Shown here: positions 53,144 to 61,712 of the stretch, in pieces
Layout: every line of letters begins with the position of its first letter
Position numbering within the stretch: the stretch's first letter is position 1
DNA from: SZUA-36 sp963759155
Lineage (GTDB): Bacteria > Pseudomonadota > Gammaproteobacteria > Xanthomonadales > SZUA-36
Direction: 5' to 3'
Assembly (NCBI GenBank): GCA_963759155.1
Contig: CAVWXX010000015.1
Span: 186,001 to 250,000 of the forward strand
Length of the DNA: 64,000 nucleotides
Translations under genes and position numbers: made by a program
Notes under the pieces: generated by a model
Told to the model about the DNA's origin: nothing
Database searches by the model: none
What the model saw: only the letters and a program-made list of their open reading frames with translations

Positions 53144-54544
53144 ATGACGATACTTATTACGACCCTGGTTCTTTATCAACTGTTACTACTTTTTATCGGT
53201 TGGTGGGCCAGCAGAAGAACATCCGACAATGAAGACTTCTACCTCGGCGGACGTAAACTGGGCGCCGCGGTTGCAGCCCTCAGTGCATCAGCCAGTTCGT
53301 CATCTGCCTGGAGCTTACTGGGTGTTTCCGGTGCTGCTTATGCATGGGGACTGCCAGCCATCTGGTTGATCCCATCCACCCTGCTGGGTTTCTTTATCAA
53401 CTGGTATTGGGTCGCACCAAGAATGTGGCGTCAAAGCAGGCAAAACAACGCCCTGACCCTGACAGAGTTTCTCGCCGGCCCGCAGGGTGACCCCGCACGT
53501 CAAACCATCATGCGGATCGGAGCAGGGGTCATTCTTTTTTCATTTACTTTTTATATAGCCGCACAGTTTCAGGCAGCCGGTAACACCTTTGCCGGCGCCA
53601 TGAATATGGATCCAACCCTGGCCATCGCGCTTGGTGCAGCCATTGTCCTGGTCTACGTCATGCTTGGAGGTTTCTGGGCGGCCAGCGTCACCGATAGCAT
53701 CCAGGGCATTTTGATGGCCGGCAGCGCTGTCATCTTGCCCATCGCCGGGGTGATCGCCGTGGGTGGCCCCGGCACTTTACTCGCCAGCCTCGACGCCGAT
53801 GGCATTTCCTCAATTGCATTATGGACACGCCAGGAGAGTCTCGCTGCGGGTGTCGGTTTTGTCATAGGTCTGGCCGGCATCGGTCTCGGCTATCCCGGCC
53901 AGCCGCATGTCGTTAACCGCTTCATGGCAATGGAACACAGCAAAGACATCCCGACCGCGCGACTGATCGCTATCCTGTGGGCGGTGATCATTTACACCGG
54001 TATGGTCATTCTTGGCTGGTGCGGACGTCTGCTCGTATCGACGCTTGGCGATGGTGAGCAGGTATTGTTTGCGCTCGCCACGCTGCTGCTACCATCTGTG
54101 CTGGCCGGTATCATGGTATCCGCGATTCTATCCGCCATCATGTCTACAGCCGACAGCCAGCTGCTGGTAGCCGCATCCAGTGTCAGCCATGATTTACGCA
54201 ACGGTAAAATGGCCACCCACGAAAGTCTCAAACAATCACGCTGGGTTGTATTATCAATCGGCATAGCGGCCATCATGCTGGCCATATTTTCCCCTGAAGC
54301 CATCTTCAGTCGTGTCCTGTTCGCCTGGCAGGCCCTCGCCGCCGCATTCGGCCCGCTGCTCATCATCACCCTCTGGCGTGGCCCCGTGCACCCCAACTGG
54401 CGCATCGCCGCAATGACCTCGGGCTTTGCCCTGACCGTCATCCTCAACTGGACCACCGATACCCCCGGCGATATTGCCGAACGTTATATCCCCATGCTGG
54501 TTGCCCTGGGACTGGCTTGGTGGGGGAGCAGAAAGAGCTTTTAG
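53144..54544 (+). CDS. Sodium:solute symporter family transporter, PutP-like
   Basis: This transporter has a dozen or more hydrophobic helices and belongs to the SSS (SLC5) family. It carries the first-repeat sodium-site region (SASASSSSAWSLLGVSGAAYAWG), FYLGGRKLGA, the LGYPGQPHVVNRFMAM loop and the SAILSAIMSTADSQLLVAASSVSHDL helix 8 signature. PutP (proline) is the closest family member I recognise, but the substrate is not certain. ATG 53144 (466 residues) or 53132 is preferred over the frame start at 53066, which would place unconserved residues before helix 1. No neighbouring gene indicates the substrate. Confidence 0.88.
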   Translation: MTILITTLVLYQLLLLFIGWWASRRTSDNEDFYLGGRKLGAAVAALSASASSSSAWSLLGVSGAAYAWGLPAIWLIPSTLLGFFINWYWVAPRMWRQSRQNNALTLTEFLAGPQGDPARQTIMRIGAGVILFSFTFYIAAQFQAAGNTFAGAMNMDPTLAIALGAAIVLVYVMLGGFWAASVTDSIQGILMAGSAVILPIAGVIAVGGPGTLLASLDADGISSIALWTRQESLAAGVGFVIGLAGIGLGYPGQPHVVNRFMAMEHSKDIPTARLIAILWAVIIYTGMVILGWCGRLLVSTLGDGEQVLFALATLLLPSVLAGIMVSAILSAIMSTADSQLLVAASSVSHDLRNGKMATHESLKQSRWVVLSIGIAAIMLAIFSPEAIFSRVLFAWQALAAAFGPLLIITLWRGPVHPNWRIAAMTSGFALTVILNWTTDTPGDIAERYIPMLVALGLAWWGSRKSF

Positions 54545-54762
54545 TGCCTGTTTTCAGGGATCTGACTATTACCCATCAATGTTATTATCAAGGTGTCAGG
54601 GTTCTTTTTGAGGGTTAAATGTGGCTATCTTTGCTTTTTGACTTTGGCTTTTGTGTAGGGTAAAGGTTATACACGGCTGTCTTGGGTGTTTAAGTTTTTG
54701 ACTTTTTCGTATTGTCAGAACTTTTGTTTTATCTCTGAAGGTTCTTGAATAAGGCACATAAA

Positions 54763-55743
54763 ATGAAACGTTTCAATAATATCCTTTATGTATCAAGCAC
54801 TGAAAAAATGCATCAATCTGTCCTCGAGCGCGTTGTGACACTGGCACAAAACAATCAGGCAAAACTGACAGTCCTTAGCACTCTTGAGCCTGTCACCGTT
54901 GGTTTCGGGATGCCGGAGGGTGGTCCCATTTCCGTTGATCTTCAGACTGCCATGATAAGTGCACAAACACAGAAACTGGAAACGGCGGTGGCCCCTTACC
55001 AAAAACAAGTCAATGTCCAGACCAAATTACGAGTTGGCACTCAATTCCTGGAAATCATCCGTGAAGTGCTGCACAGCGGACACGACCTGGTAATCAAGGT
55101 CCCTGATTCGATGGATTGGATAGACCAGTTATTTGGAACTGAGGATTTGCACCTTTTACGGAAGTGTCCCTGCCCCGTTTGGCTCATCAAGCCTGAACCG
55201 CAGGAGACATACCGGCGCATTCTGGCAGCCGTTGATATAGACGATACACATGCGCCAGCAGAGCAAGCGTCTCGAAATGAACTGAACCAGCAGATTCTGG
55301 AGTTGGCAAGCTCCATGGCACTATCCGGCTTTGCTGAACTGCACATCGTACATACATGGGAAGCAACCAGCGAAAGTATACTGTGTGATGACTTAATCCA
55401 CCTGCCGGAGGAGAAGGTCATCGCCTTTATTGAACAGGAGAGACAAAATCGAGAAGCAGGCTTGAATCGTTTAATAAGCGAGGTAAACAACAAGCTGGGA
55501 CAAGATACCTTTGGCTTTCTTAAACCGCAAACGCACCTGATCAAGGGCCAGCCACGTAAAGAGATTCCGGCACTTGCCAGGCAAATTGAGGCTGACCTTA
55601 TCGTCATGGGAACCGTGGCCCGCACCGGTATTCCCGGGTTCATCATTGGTAATACAGCCGAGGCTATTCTCGGCCAGATTGAGTGCTCAGTGCTCGCACT
55701 CAAACCACCCGGCTTCGTTACACCGGTCACCGTGAACGGATGA
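54763..55743 (+). CDS. Tandem universal stress protein (UspE-like)
   Basis: The 326 residues contain two UspA-fold domains (about 1-150 and 155-315). The second ends with an intact nucleotide-binding pattern, MGTVARTGIPGFIIGNTAEAILGQI, of the Gly-x2-Gly-x9-Gly-Ser/Thr type. The first lacks it (VPDSMDWIDQLFGTEDLHLLRKCPCPVWLI). Such proteins accumulate under growth arrest and stress. ATG 54763 is supported by AAGG eight bases upstream; the frame could begin at TTG 54745. About 215 bp without genes precede it, and nothing distinctive was found there. Confidence 0.9.
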   Translation: MKRFNNILYVSSTEKMHQSVLERVVTLAQNNQAKLTVLSTLEPVTVGFGMPEGGPISVDLQTAMISAQTQKLETAVAPYQKQVNVQTKLRVGTQFLEIIREVLHSGHDLVIKVPDSMDWIDQLFGTEDLHLLRKCPCPVWLIKPEPQETYRRILAAVDIDDTHAPAEQASRNELNQQILELASSMALSGFAELHIVHTWEATSESILCDDLIHLPEEKVIAFIEQERQNREAGLNRLISEVNNKLGQDTFGFLKPQTHLIKGQPRKEIPALARQIEADLIVMGTVARTGIPGFIIGNTAEAILGQIECSVLALKPPGFVTPVTVNG

Positions 55744-55972
55744 TCACGAATGCACGATTTTTATCCCGCTGTTAAACAGGCCGGACTTATACGTCTAAGG
55801 TGTTGCTGTCAGCGTCTAACTCGTCAGACTATTCATAAAAGCTTGCAAATAGAGATCCAGTAGCCTCCTGACCTGATAACGCCCGGGGCGTACTCATATC
55901 CGGCCCCAATACCTGATATCTCGCATCGTGCCTGGGCAACGCGCCAATAGAAAAGAAAATCCTACTCGCCCA
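55744..55972. other. Gap between the stress protein and the GntR operon promoter
   Basis: These 229 bp, together with the promoter that follows, form a 302-bp gene-free stretch. No open frame, repeat or RNA gene is evident, and no convincing terminator for the stress protein gene was found. Confidence 0.5.
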
Positions 55973-56014
55973 TTGCATTCCAAGAATATAGTGTTATACT
56001 TCACTACAACACTA
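55973..56014 (+). promoter_or_regulatory. Promoter with overlapping palindromic operator for the GntR-ABC operon
   Basis: TTGCAT (55973-55978), 16 bases, TATACT (55995-56000) make a good sigma-70 promoter. Overlapping the -10 box is TAGTGTT (55989-55995) with its exact inverted copy AACACTA (56008-56014), spaced 12 bases. A nested TAGTG...CACTA pair (55989-56006) is also present. YtrA-type GntR regulators commonly bind such TAGTG/CACTA-like sites in their own promoters, so autorepression by the regulator at 56300 is likely. Confidence 0.6.
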
Positions 56015-56045
56015 CTAGAGAATCACCACACCAGTGAGAATCGAA

Positions 56046-56282
56046 ATGCTGAATTTACGACCACACAACAGACCAAAAATGCCCAACAGCCTGGCGATCT
56101 TTGCTGTCTTGATGTTACTCATCAGCACTGTCGCAAGCCTGGAAATCAAACAGCAAGATGTTGCACCAAGTCAGCAGACGACCATTTCCGCAAAAGCTGC
56201 TGACAGTGACGGTATAAACACCTCGACCAAAAGCAAGTCCCGCGGACTGAATCTTGGTTTACTGTTATTTCGCCGTGGATAG
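56046..56282 (+). CDS. Small membrane or exported protein heading the GntR-ABC operon
   Basis: This 78-residue protein is not recognised by homology. From ATG 56046 (GAGAA upstream) it has a basic N-terminus and a hydrophobic helix at about 13-30 (SLAIFAVLMLLISTVAS). A Ser/Thr/Gln-rich stretch follows, then a short C-terminal tail with basic and hydrophobic residues (GLNLGLLLFRRG). GTG 56034 in the same frame is an alternative. It starts just after the promoter/operator and ends 17 bp before the regulator gene, so it is probably the first cistron. A role as an accessory subunit or signal peptide-bearing small protein is only a guess. Confidence 0.55.
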   Translation: MLNLRPHNRPKMPNSLAIFAVLMLLISTVASLEIKQQDVAPSQQTTISAKAADSDGINTSTKSKSRGLNLGLLLFRRG

Positions 56283-56299
56283 ACTGACCAGGGAGTGAT

Positions 56300-56629
56300 A
56301 TGACAACCCAATGGAACGACAGCCAACCGATCTACTGGCAACTGAAAGAACGCACCATTGCCATGATCCTGGATGGTACCTTGGAAGAAGGTGGCGCCCT
56401 GCCCTCGGTGCGCACCGTCGCATCTGATTTCCAGCTGAACCCGATCACGGTTTCAAAATCCTACCAGGCACTTGTGGATGACGAACTCGTTGAAAAGCGG
56501 CGGGGACTCGGTATGTTTGTACGTGAAGGTGCGCGTCAGAAACTGACGGAAAGTGAACGTGAAAAATTTCTAAGCGAAGAGTGGCCTGCGATGGTCACCC
56601 GCATCCACCAACTGGGTCTTAGATATTAA
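56300..56629 (+). CDS. GntR-family transcriptional regulator, YtrA subfamily
   Basis: This is a short (109 residues) GntR regulator. The N-terminal winged helix has PIYWQLKERTIAMILDGTLEEGGALPSVRTVASDFQLNPITVSKSYQALVDDELVEKRRGLGMFV, and only a short dimerisation tail follows. The lack of a large ligand domain and the adjacent ABC transporter genes place it in the YtrA subfamily. Those regulators repress their own operons and respond to cell-wall-active compounds in known cases. AGGGAG precedes the ATG. Confidence 0.93.
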   Translation: MTTQWNDSQPIYWQLKERTIAMILDGTLEEGGALPSVRTVASDFQLNPITVSKSYQALVDDELVEKRRGLGMFVREGARQKLTESEREKFLSEEWPAMVTRIHQLGLRY

Positions 56630-56671
56630 TAAACTACTCCAATCCATAACACAAAAAGAAGGCGACTCCTG

Positions 56672-57529
56672 ATGAGCAATGTCATTGAAGCGCGGGGCTT
56701 AACCAAACGCTATAAAAACACCGTGGCGGTTGATCATATCGACCTGCAAATCCCCGCTGGTCGAATAGTCGGACTGATCGGTCCGAATGGCGCCGGAAAA
56801 ACCACCGCATTGAAGGCCATCCTCGGCCTGGCCAACTACGATGGCGAACTCAGCGTTCTTGGCAAAAACCCTGCCAAAGACAGGGCTGCGCTGATGGAGG
56901 ACGTGTGCTTTATAGCCGACGTTGCCGTCCTGCCCCGCTGGATACGGGTATCGCAGTTGATTGAGCTGACCGAAAACATACACCCGAAATTTTCCCGTGA
57001 AAAATGCCTGGCATACCTGGCGTCAACCAAGATCACACTGAATCACAAGGTCAAACAGCTATCCAAAGGTATGGTGGTGCAATTGCACCTTGCCATCGTT
57101 ATGGCGATCGATGTGAAACTGCTGGTACTCGATGAGCCGACACTGGGTCTGGATATTCTTTTTCGCAAACAGTTTTATACCAACCTGTTAAACGACTACT
57201 TTGATGAGGAACGCACCATCATCATCACTACCCACCAGGTCGAGGAGATCGAGCATATTCTCAGTGACCTGATCTTCATCCAGGATGGTCGTATTGCACT
57301 CGATTGCAGCATGGAAAAGGTTCAGGAAAATTACATTGAACTGATCGTTGCACCTGACTACGCAGCCGCTGCCCGCGAGCTGAAACCCCTATATGAACGC
57401 GAGCTGTTTGGACGGCATATCTTCCTGTATGAAAACGCCAACCGGCAGCAACTCAAGGAACTGGGCGAACTGCATACCCCGAGTGTCGCCGACCTGTTTG
57501 TCGCTACCATGAGTGGAGGTGCCGCATGA
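56672..57529 (+). CDS. ABC transporter ATP-binding protein
   Basis: This 285-residue ATPase has Walker A GPNGAGKTT (37-45), Walker B LLVLDEP (about 148-154) and the switch His in TTHQVEEIEHIL. The ABC signature reads LSKGM rather than LSGGQ, as in several YtrB-like ATPases. The last 70 residues form an extra C-terminal domain. It overlaps the permease gene by ATGA, and AAGG lies upstream of the start. Export or a sensing role in envelope stress is inferred from the YtrA context; the substrate is unknown. Confidence 0.93.
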   Translation: MSNVIEARGLTKRYKNTVAVDHIDLQIPAGRIVGLIGPNGAGKTTALKAILGLANYDGELSVLGKNPAKDRAALMEDVCFIADVAVLPRWIRVSQLIELTENIHPKFSREKCLAYLASTKITLNHKVKQLSKGMVVQLHLAIVMAIDVKLLVLDEPTLGLDILFRKQFYTNLLNDYFDEERTIIITTHQVEEIEHILSDLIFIQDGRIALDCSMEKVQENYIELIVAPDYAAAARELKPLYERELFGRHIFLYENANRQQLKELGELHTPSVADLFVATMSGGAA

Positions 57530-58479
57530 GCCGCTTAATCGCCCTGGTAAAACGTGAGTTTTGGGAAAATAAAGGTGCATTCAGAACGACACCGTTGGTT
57601 ATCGGAGGAATCTATATCGTATTGACCCTGATGTTCCTCATCACCTTCAATCATTTTGACAACGAGTTTCAGTCACTGAAAGAACTGTCCCGTTGGCTGT
57701 CACAGACAGACCCGACTCTTCGTGGTCAAATAATTTATGGAGCCAACGTCGCTGCCCTGCCCGGCTTATTTAACATCGTCTTATCCTTCGTCGTGTTTTT
57801 CTACCTGCTGGGTTCCTTATACGATGATCGCAAGGACCGCAGCATCCTGTTTTGGAAATCACTACCGGCTTCCGATACATTGACCCTGGGCTCAAAGCTG
57901 CTTTCAGCAATGGTGCTCGCACCCTTTATCTTCTGGGCAATTTATGTTCTGACCTATATTGTCATCATGCTGATATTCTCGGTCGTGGTGCTGTCGTTGG
58001 GTGAGAACCCATGGACACTATTTTTGGGTATCGGCAGTCCCTTTAAAGCCTGGGGCATGCTGCTGCTGAGCTACCTGGCGCAGTCCATCTGGGCATTACC
58101 ACTGTATGGCTGGTTGATGCTGGTGTCATCATTTGCACCACGCATCCCGCTCCTGTTTGCCATTCTGCCACCCGTGGTTGTTGCAGTGCTGCAGATCTGG
58201 ATCGAATTTTTACAGACCTTCACGCTGAAGAAAAACCTGTTTGGTGTTATTGGTGAATGGTTTGCCAACAGCCCGTTTATCAGTTTTGTCAGCACCGATG
58301 GTAGCGACAAACCTGTTGCCACCCTCGGCATCCCATTGAGCGGGACCTTTAACCATGAAGCAACAGTCGGCAATATCCTGGATCGCCTGTTCTCAGTGCA
58401 CATGCTGATCGGTCTTGCCGTCGCGGCAGTATTCCTCGGCACTGCACTGTGGTTAAGACGCCGCGCGACTGAAAGTTAG
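57526..58479 (+). CDS. ABC-2 type transporter permease
   Basis: This 317-residue membrane protein starts MSRLIALVKREFWENKGAFRTTPLVIG, a typical ABC-2 permease beginning, with a first helix at about 22-40. Further transmembrane segments lie around 83-105, 130-155, 175-200, 205-222 and 290-308. The YDDRKDRSILFWKSLPASD cytosolic loop after the second helix is characteristic of the superfamily. Translation is coupled to the ATPase and GGAGG precedes the ATG. It is the last gene of the operon, followed by a strong terminator. Confidence 0.92.
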   Translation: MSRLIALVKREFWENKGAFRTTPLVIGGIYIVLTLMFLITFNHFDNEFQSLKELSRWLSQTDPTLRGQIIYGANVAALPGLFNIVLSFVVFFYLLGSLYDDRKDRSILFWKSLPASDTLTLGSKLLSAMVLAPFIFWAIYVLTYIVIMLIFSVVVLSLGENPWTLFLGIGSPFKAWGMLLLSYLAQSIWALPLYGWLMLVSSFAPRIPLLFAILPPVVVAVLQIWIEFLQTFTLKKNLFGVIGEWFANSPFISFVSTDGSDKPVATLGIPLSGTFNHEATVGNILDRLFSVHMLIGLAVAAVFLGTALWLRRRATES

Positions 58480-58547
58480 AACACTGTCGGGCACTGACCA
58501 TGCCTGATAGTACCGCTTGAAGCCCGAACCGTTCGGGGTTAAGCACA

Positions 58548-58592
58548 CCGGGTAAAGTACCTCTCAGCCCTTGGTACTTTACCCGGCTTTTA
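58548..58592 (+). terminator. Strong hairpin terminator of the GntR-ABC operon
   Basis: CCGGGTAAAGTACC (58548-58561) and GGTACTTTACCCGG (58573-58586) form a perfect 14-bp stem with an 11-nt loop, followed by CTTTTAT. It begins about 70 bp after the permease stop. It is the most convincing intrinsic terminator in the window. Confidence 0.8.
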
Positions 58593-58602
58593 TGTTCAGG
58601 AT

Positions 58603-58693
58603 GAACGGTATGCCGCGGGCGCAGGAAGCGCAGGAGCGGCGTGTGTCAATCTCGCACAGTACCCAATTAGACGAACGGTATCCCGCGGGCGCA
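58603..58693. repeat. Two 21-bp direct repeats, 70 bp apart
   Basis: GAACGGTATGCCGCGGGCGCA (58603-58623) recurs at 58673-58693 with one mismatch (TCCC for TGCC). They lie between the terminator and imuB. A duplication, the edge of an element, or a binding-site pair are all possible. The rest of the 307-bp gap up to 58786 holds only the hairpin-like site at 58746. Confidence 0.6.
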
Positions 58694-58745
58694 TAAATGA
58701 ACCCCTCCCCTTGTGCTAAAGTTAACAGTCAAATACTTACTTTTA

Positions 58746-58766
58746 CATTCTCGCAAATAGAGAATG
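58746..58766 (+). promoter_or_regulatory. Inverted repeat upstream of imuB
   Basis: CATTCTC (58746-58752) and GAGAATG (58760-58766) are exact inverted repeats with a 7-bp spacer, 20 bp before the imuB start. No standard SOS box (CTG-N10-CAG) was found nearby, so this is the only visible candidate regulatory site for the gene. Confidence 0.4.
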
Positions 58767-58786
58767 GTTACTGACACACTATCGCC

Positions 58787-60232
58787 ATGGCACGCAACAC
58801 ATACACCCACAAACCGCCACAATGGCTGGCCCTGCACTTCCCGCACCTGGCGCTGGATCAACACAGGCGTGGTCTGGACAAGGAGGGCCAGGATATTCCG
58901 CAGGCCATCAGTGACAAACTGGCTGGGCGACAATGCATCATTGATCAAAACCCGGCGGCAGAACATGCCGGTATTCGTATCGGCATGCCGGTTGGCGCCG
59001 CTTTGAGCCTGCTGGATACATTACAGGTGTCGGAACGTGACCAGCGCGCTGAACAAGCCATCCTGAAACGCCTGGCCGGTTGGTGCTATCAGTACAGCAG
59101 CCAGGTTTGTATCGAGTCTCAACAAAACAGCCTGTTGCTGGAAGCTGGCGCCAGCGAGCGCTTGTTCGGCCAGCCTGAAACGCTGGCAGCACGTATGATC
59201 ACGGAACTTGGGCAACTTGGCTATCGTGCTGTCACCGGTATTGCACCGACACCGGAAGCTGCCCACCTGTCGGTACGGCATGCCCTGTACATCCGCGACT
59301 TCGCTGATATACGCAAAAGCATCAGCAGGCTTGATATCGACAGCCTGAACCTGAAAGCCACCGAAATACAGGCTTTGAAGAAAATGGGTCTGCGTACCGT
59401 TGCCGAGGTATTGCGACTACCACGCAAGGCCCTGGCGAGACGGATGGGCCTGACAGTAAGTGATTACCTGGATCGCCTGTTGGGTCATCGCCCTGATCCC
59501 CGCAGTACTTTCCGACCAGCGGATAGCTTCTCTGCCGGTATGGATTTGCCGGACACCGAACACACGCAAGGCCTTATCTTTCCACTCAAGCGACTGGTGC
59601 AGGAACTGTGCGGCGTATTACGTGCCCATGACCGCGGCATACAGGTGCTGCAGGTTCGTTTACAACTGGATGAAGGTACGCAAAGCATGCGTCTGACCCT
59701 GCACCAGGCGAGCCGCTGCGAAGAGCACCTGATGATGTTGCTACGCGAGCGCCTGGAGCGTCTGCAGCTACCACGCCCGGTGCGCCATATCCGCCTGCAG
59801 GCACCGCATTTTCTGCCCTGCGAGGTGGTGCAGAAAAGCTTATTGAAAGAGACCATCACGGGCTCCACAGACACGAGTGGTCAAGTCATCGAGCGTCTGC
59901 GTGCAAGGCTGGGGAAAGATTCTGTCAAAGGCGTCAAAGGCCTGGAAGACCATCGCCCGGAGTACAGTTGGTCATTACGGGAGTTGGATGAACCGGCGAG
60001 CTATACCACGCGACCGGGGCGGCCCACCTGGCTATTGCCCAGGCCACAAGCATGCCGGATTGATGACTACCACATACTGACAGGCCCGGAACGTATAGAA
60101 ACCGGCTGGTGGGACGGCAGGGATTGCCGCAGGGATTACTTCATTGTGCGTGCTCCCAATGGCAGCACACTGTGGGCTTTCCATGAATATAAACCCCGGC
60201 CCGGCTGGTATCTGCACGGTTTATTTTCATAA
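58787..60232 (+). CDS. imuB: ImuB-like Y-family DNA polymerase homologue
   Basis: The 481 residues resemble ImuB, the catalytically inactive Y-family protein that links ImuA and DnaE2 to the sliding clamp in damage-induced mutagenesis. Recognisable features are the N-terminal WLALHFPHLALDQ, the palm-like NSLLLEAGASERLFGQPETL, ALKKMGLRTVAEVLRLPRKALARRMG (helix-hairpin-helix), and the DYHILTGPERIETGWWDG end. The acidic active-site residues of true polymerases are not preserved (HFPHLA where polymerases have DMD). Unusually, neither imuA nor dnaE2 adjoins it. ATG 58787 has no clear ribosome site. Confidence 0.88.
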   Translation: MARNTYTHKPPQWLALHFPHLALDQHRRGLDKEGQDIPQAISDKLAGRQCIIDQNPAAEHAGIRIGMPVGAALSLLDTLQVSERDQRAEQAILKRLAGWCYQYSSQVCIESQQNSLLLEAGASERLFGQPETLAARMITELGQLGYRAVTGIAPTPEAAHLSVRHALYIRDFADIRKSISRLDIDSLNLKATEIQALKKMGLRTVAEVLRLPRKALARRMGLTVSDYLDRLLGHRPDPRSTFRPADSFSAGMDLPDTEHTQGLIFPLKRLVQELCGVLRAHDRGIQVLQVRLQLDEGTQSMRLTLHQASRCEEHLMMLLRERLERLQLPRPVRHIRLQAPHFLPCEVVQKSLLKETITGSTDTSGQVIERLRARLGKDSVKGVKGLEDHRPEYSWSLRELDEPASYTTRPGRPTWLLPRPQACRIDDYHILTGPERIETGWWDGRDCRRDYFIVRAPNGSTLWAFHEYKPRPGWYLHGLFS

Positions 60233-60277
60233 ATAAACTTATAATGCCCCCATTGGAATGAAGGAAAGCAAGACAGT

Positions 60278-60904
60278 ATGAATGCATTGGGTAAACTATT
60301 TCTGAAGGGCCTCGCCGTTGTTATACCGGTCGCACTGACGCTCGCCATTTTGTGGTGGGTGGCTACAGGCGCGGAAACCTTGATGGGTGCGATATTGAAA
60401 TTCACCCTGCCCGACGGCTGGTATATACCGGGGATGGGCCTGGTATCCGGACTCGTCCTGATTGCCTTGATCGGCCTTCTGTCACATGTGCTGATTTTTC
60501 AAAAGCTATTTGACCTGGGCGAAACCATTTTCCGCCGTTTGCCACTGGTCAAGACCATATACATCGCGATCAAGGACTTCATCTCCTACCTGAGCCCGGA
60601 AAAAGGCAGCGAGATGGGCAAGGTCGTGCTGGTGCAACTGCCCGGGCAGTCATTTCAATTGATCGGCTTTGTTACACGTGAGCAGTTCACCGACCTGCCA
60701 TTTACACCGGCGGCCGAGGGCCCCGTGGCCGTGTATATGCCAATGAGTTACCAGATTGGCGGCTATACACTTTTCCTTCCGCGCGAATGCCTGACACCTT
60801 TGGATATACCTTTCGAACAGGCCATGCGCCTGGTACTGACGGGTGCAGTGACCAAGCACGCGAATGAGCCGGCTGAGCCTGCCAGTAAAAGGGCCAGGGA
60901 ATGA
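60278..60904 (+). CDS. DUF502 family membrane protein
   Basis: This 208-residue protein has two transmembrane helices (about 13-33 and 52-76) and a cytosolic/periplasmic remainder. The family segments KLFLKGLAVVIPVALTLAILWW, FRRLPLVKTIYIAIKDFISYLSP and GPVAVYMPMSYQIGGYTLFLPRECL identify DUF502. The function is unknown. The start ATG 60278 has AAGGAAAG-type purines upstream. It is convergent with coaX, leaving only 22 bp between them. Confidence 0.92.
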   Translation: MNALGKLFLKGLAVVIPVALTLAILWWVATGAETLMGAILKFTLPDGWYIPGMGLVSGLVLIALIGLLSHVLIFQKLFDLGETIFRRLPLVKTIYIAIKDFISYLSPEKGSEMGKVVLVQLPGQSFQLIGFVTREQFTDLPFTPAAEGPVAVYMPMSYQIGGYTLFLPRECLTPLDIPFEQAMRLVLTGAVTKHANEPAEPASKRARE

Positions 60905-60926
60905 TGTGACCCCGAGTCGGATGACT

Positions 60927-61712
60927 TCAGACCACAGGTTTTGCAGTATTCAACTCCAGTACCGCCAGTAAACCACGTAACACGAGATCCTGCTCAATCT
61001 GGTCAAACAGACCGGTTCCGCCAAACAAGGTAGCAAACCCGCCGGTGGCAATCACTTTCGGACGCTGACCGTCAAACTCTTCCAGCCGAATCCTGTGCAT
61101 AATCTCCCGTAACGCACCGAGGTGACCGAAGTACAGCCCCGACTGGATACTGGAAGCGGTTGTGCGGCCAAGACAGACTTCCTTGCGGATAATTTCCACC
61201 GAGCCAAGCTTTGAGGTTCCGCTCTCGAGTGCCTGCATCGACATTTTCAAGCCGGGCAAAATGACACCACCACGGTAGGAACGATCTTTGCCAATGGCGC
61301 ACAGCGTGGTTGCCGTACCCAGATCCAGGATAATCAGGTTTTGATCCGGAAATAACTCAACACCGGCAATGGCATTGGCAATGCGGTCAGCACCCACTTC
61401 CAGTGGGTTTCTGTATTGAATTTTTAAACCGGTTTTAACACCAGCCTTCAGGATAAACGGGCGAATATCGAAGTATTTCTGGCAGGCCGCCGTGATCGCA
61501 TAAACAGCTTCTGGCACCACGCTACACAAAGCGATTTCATCTACCTGGTTTGGATCAATATCGTTTTCCCGTAAAACGCCTCGAAAAAAAAGACCATACT
61601 CATCTGAAGATGAGCCTGATTTTGTTCCCCTGCGAAACGTCAGTAACGAACGGCCCGATTCATAAGCGCCCCCGTAAATATGACTATTACCCACGTCCAG
61701 ACATAATTTCAT
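60927..61712 (-). CDS. coaX: Type III pantothenate kinase
   Basis: CoaX phosphorylates pantothenate, the first committed step of coenzyme A synthesis. It is not inhibited by CoA, unlike CoaA. The 261 residues show the family motifs CLDVGNSHIYGG, NPLEVGADRIANAIAG, LILDLGTATTLCAIG, YRGGVILPGL and VIATGGFATLF. It overlaps coaBC by four bases (ATGA) and is the last gene of the panB-panC-coaBC-coaX run. Confidence 0.96.
   Translation of the reverse strand: MKLCLDVGNSHIYGGAYESGRSLLTFRRGTKSGSSSDEYGLFFRGVLRENDIDPNQVDEIALCSVVPEAVYAITAACQKYFDIRPFILKAGVKTGLKIQYRNPLEVGADRIANAIAGVELFPDQNLIILDLGTATTLCAIGKDRSYRGGVILPGLKMSMQALESGTSKLGSVEIIRKEVCLGRTTASSIQSGLYFGHLGALREIMHRIRLEEFDGQRPKVIATGGFATLFGGTGLFDQIEQDLVLRGLLAVLELNTAKPVV

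Noticed and set aside
54638..54666. TTGACT-17-TAAAGG upstream of the universal stress protein gene
   Set aside because: The -10 box is poor and the region is T-rich, so the match is weak.
58694..58786. SOS (LexA) box upstream of imuB
   Set aside because: No CTG-N10-CAG was found; only the CATTCTC/GAGAATG repeat is present, reported separately.
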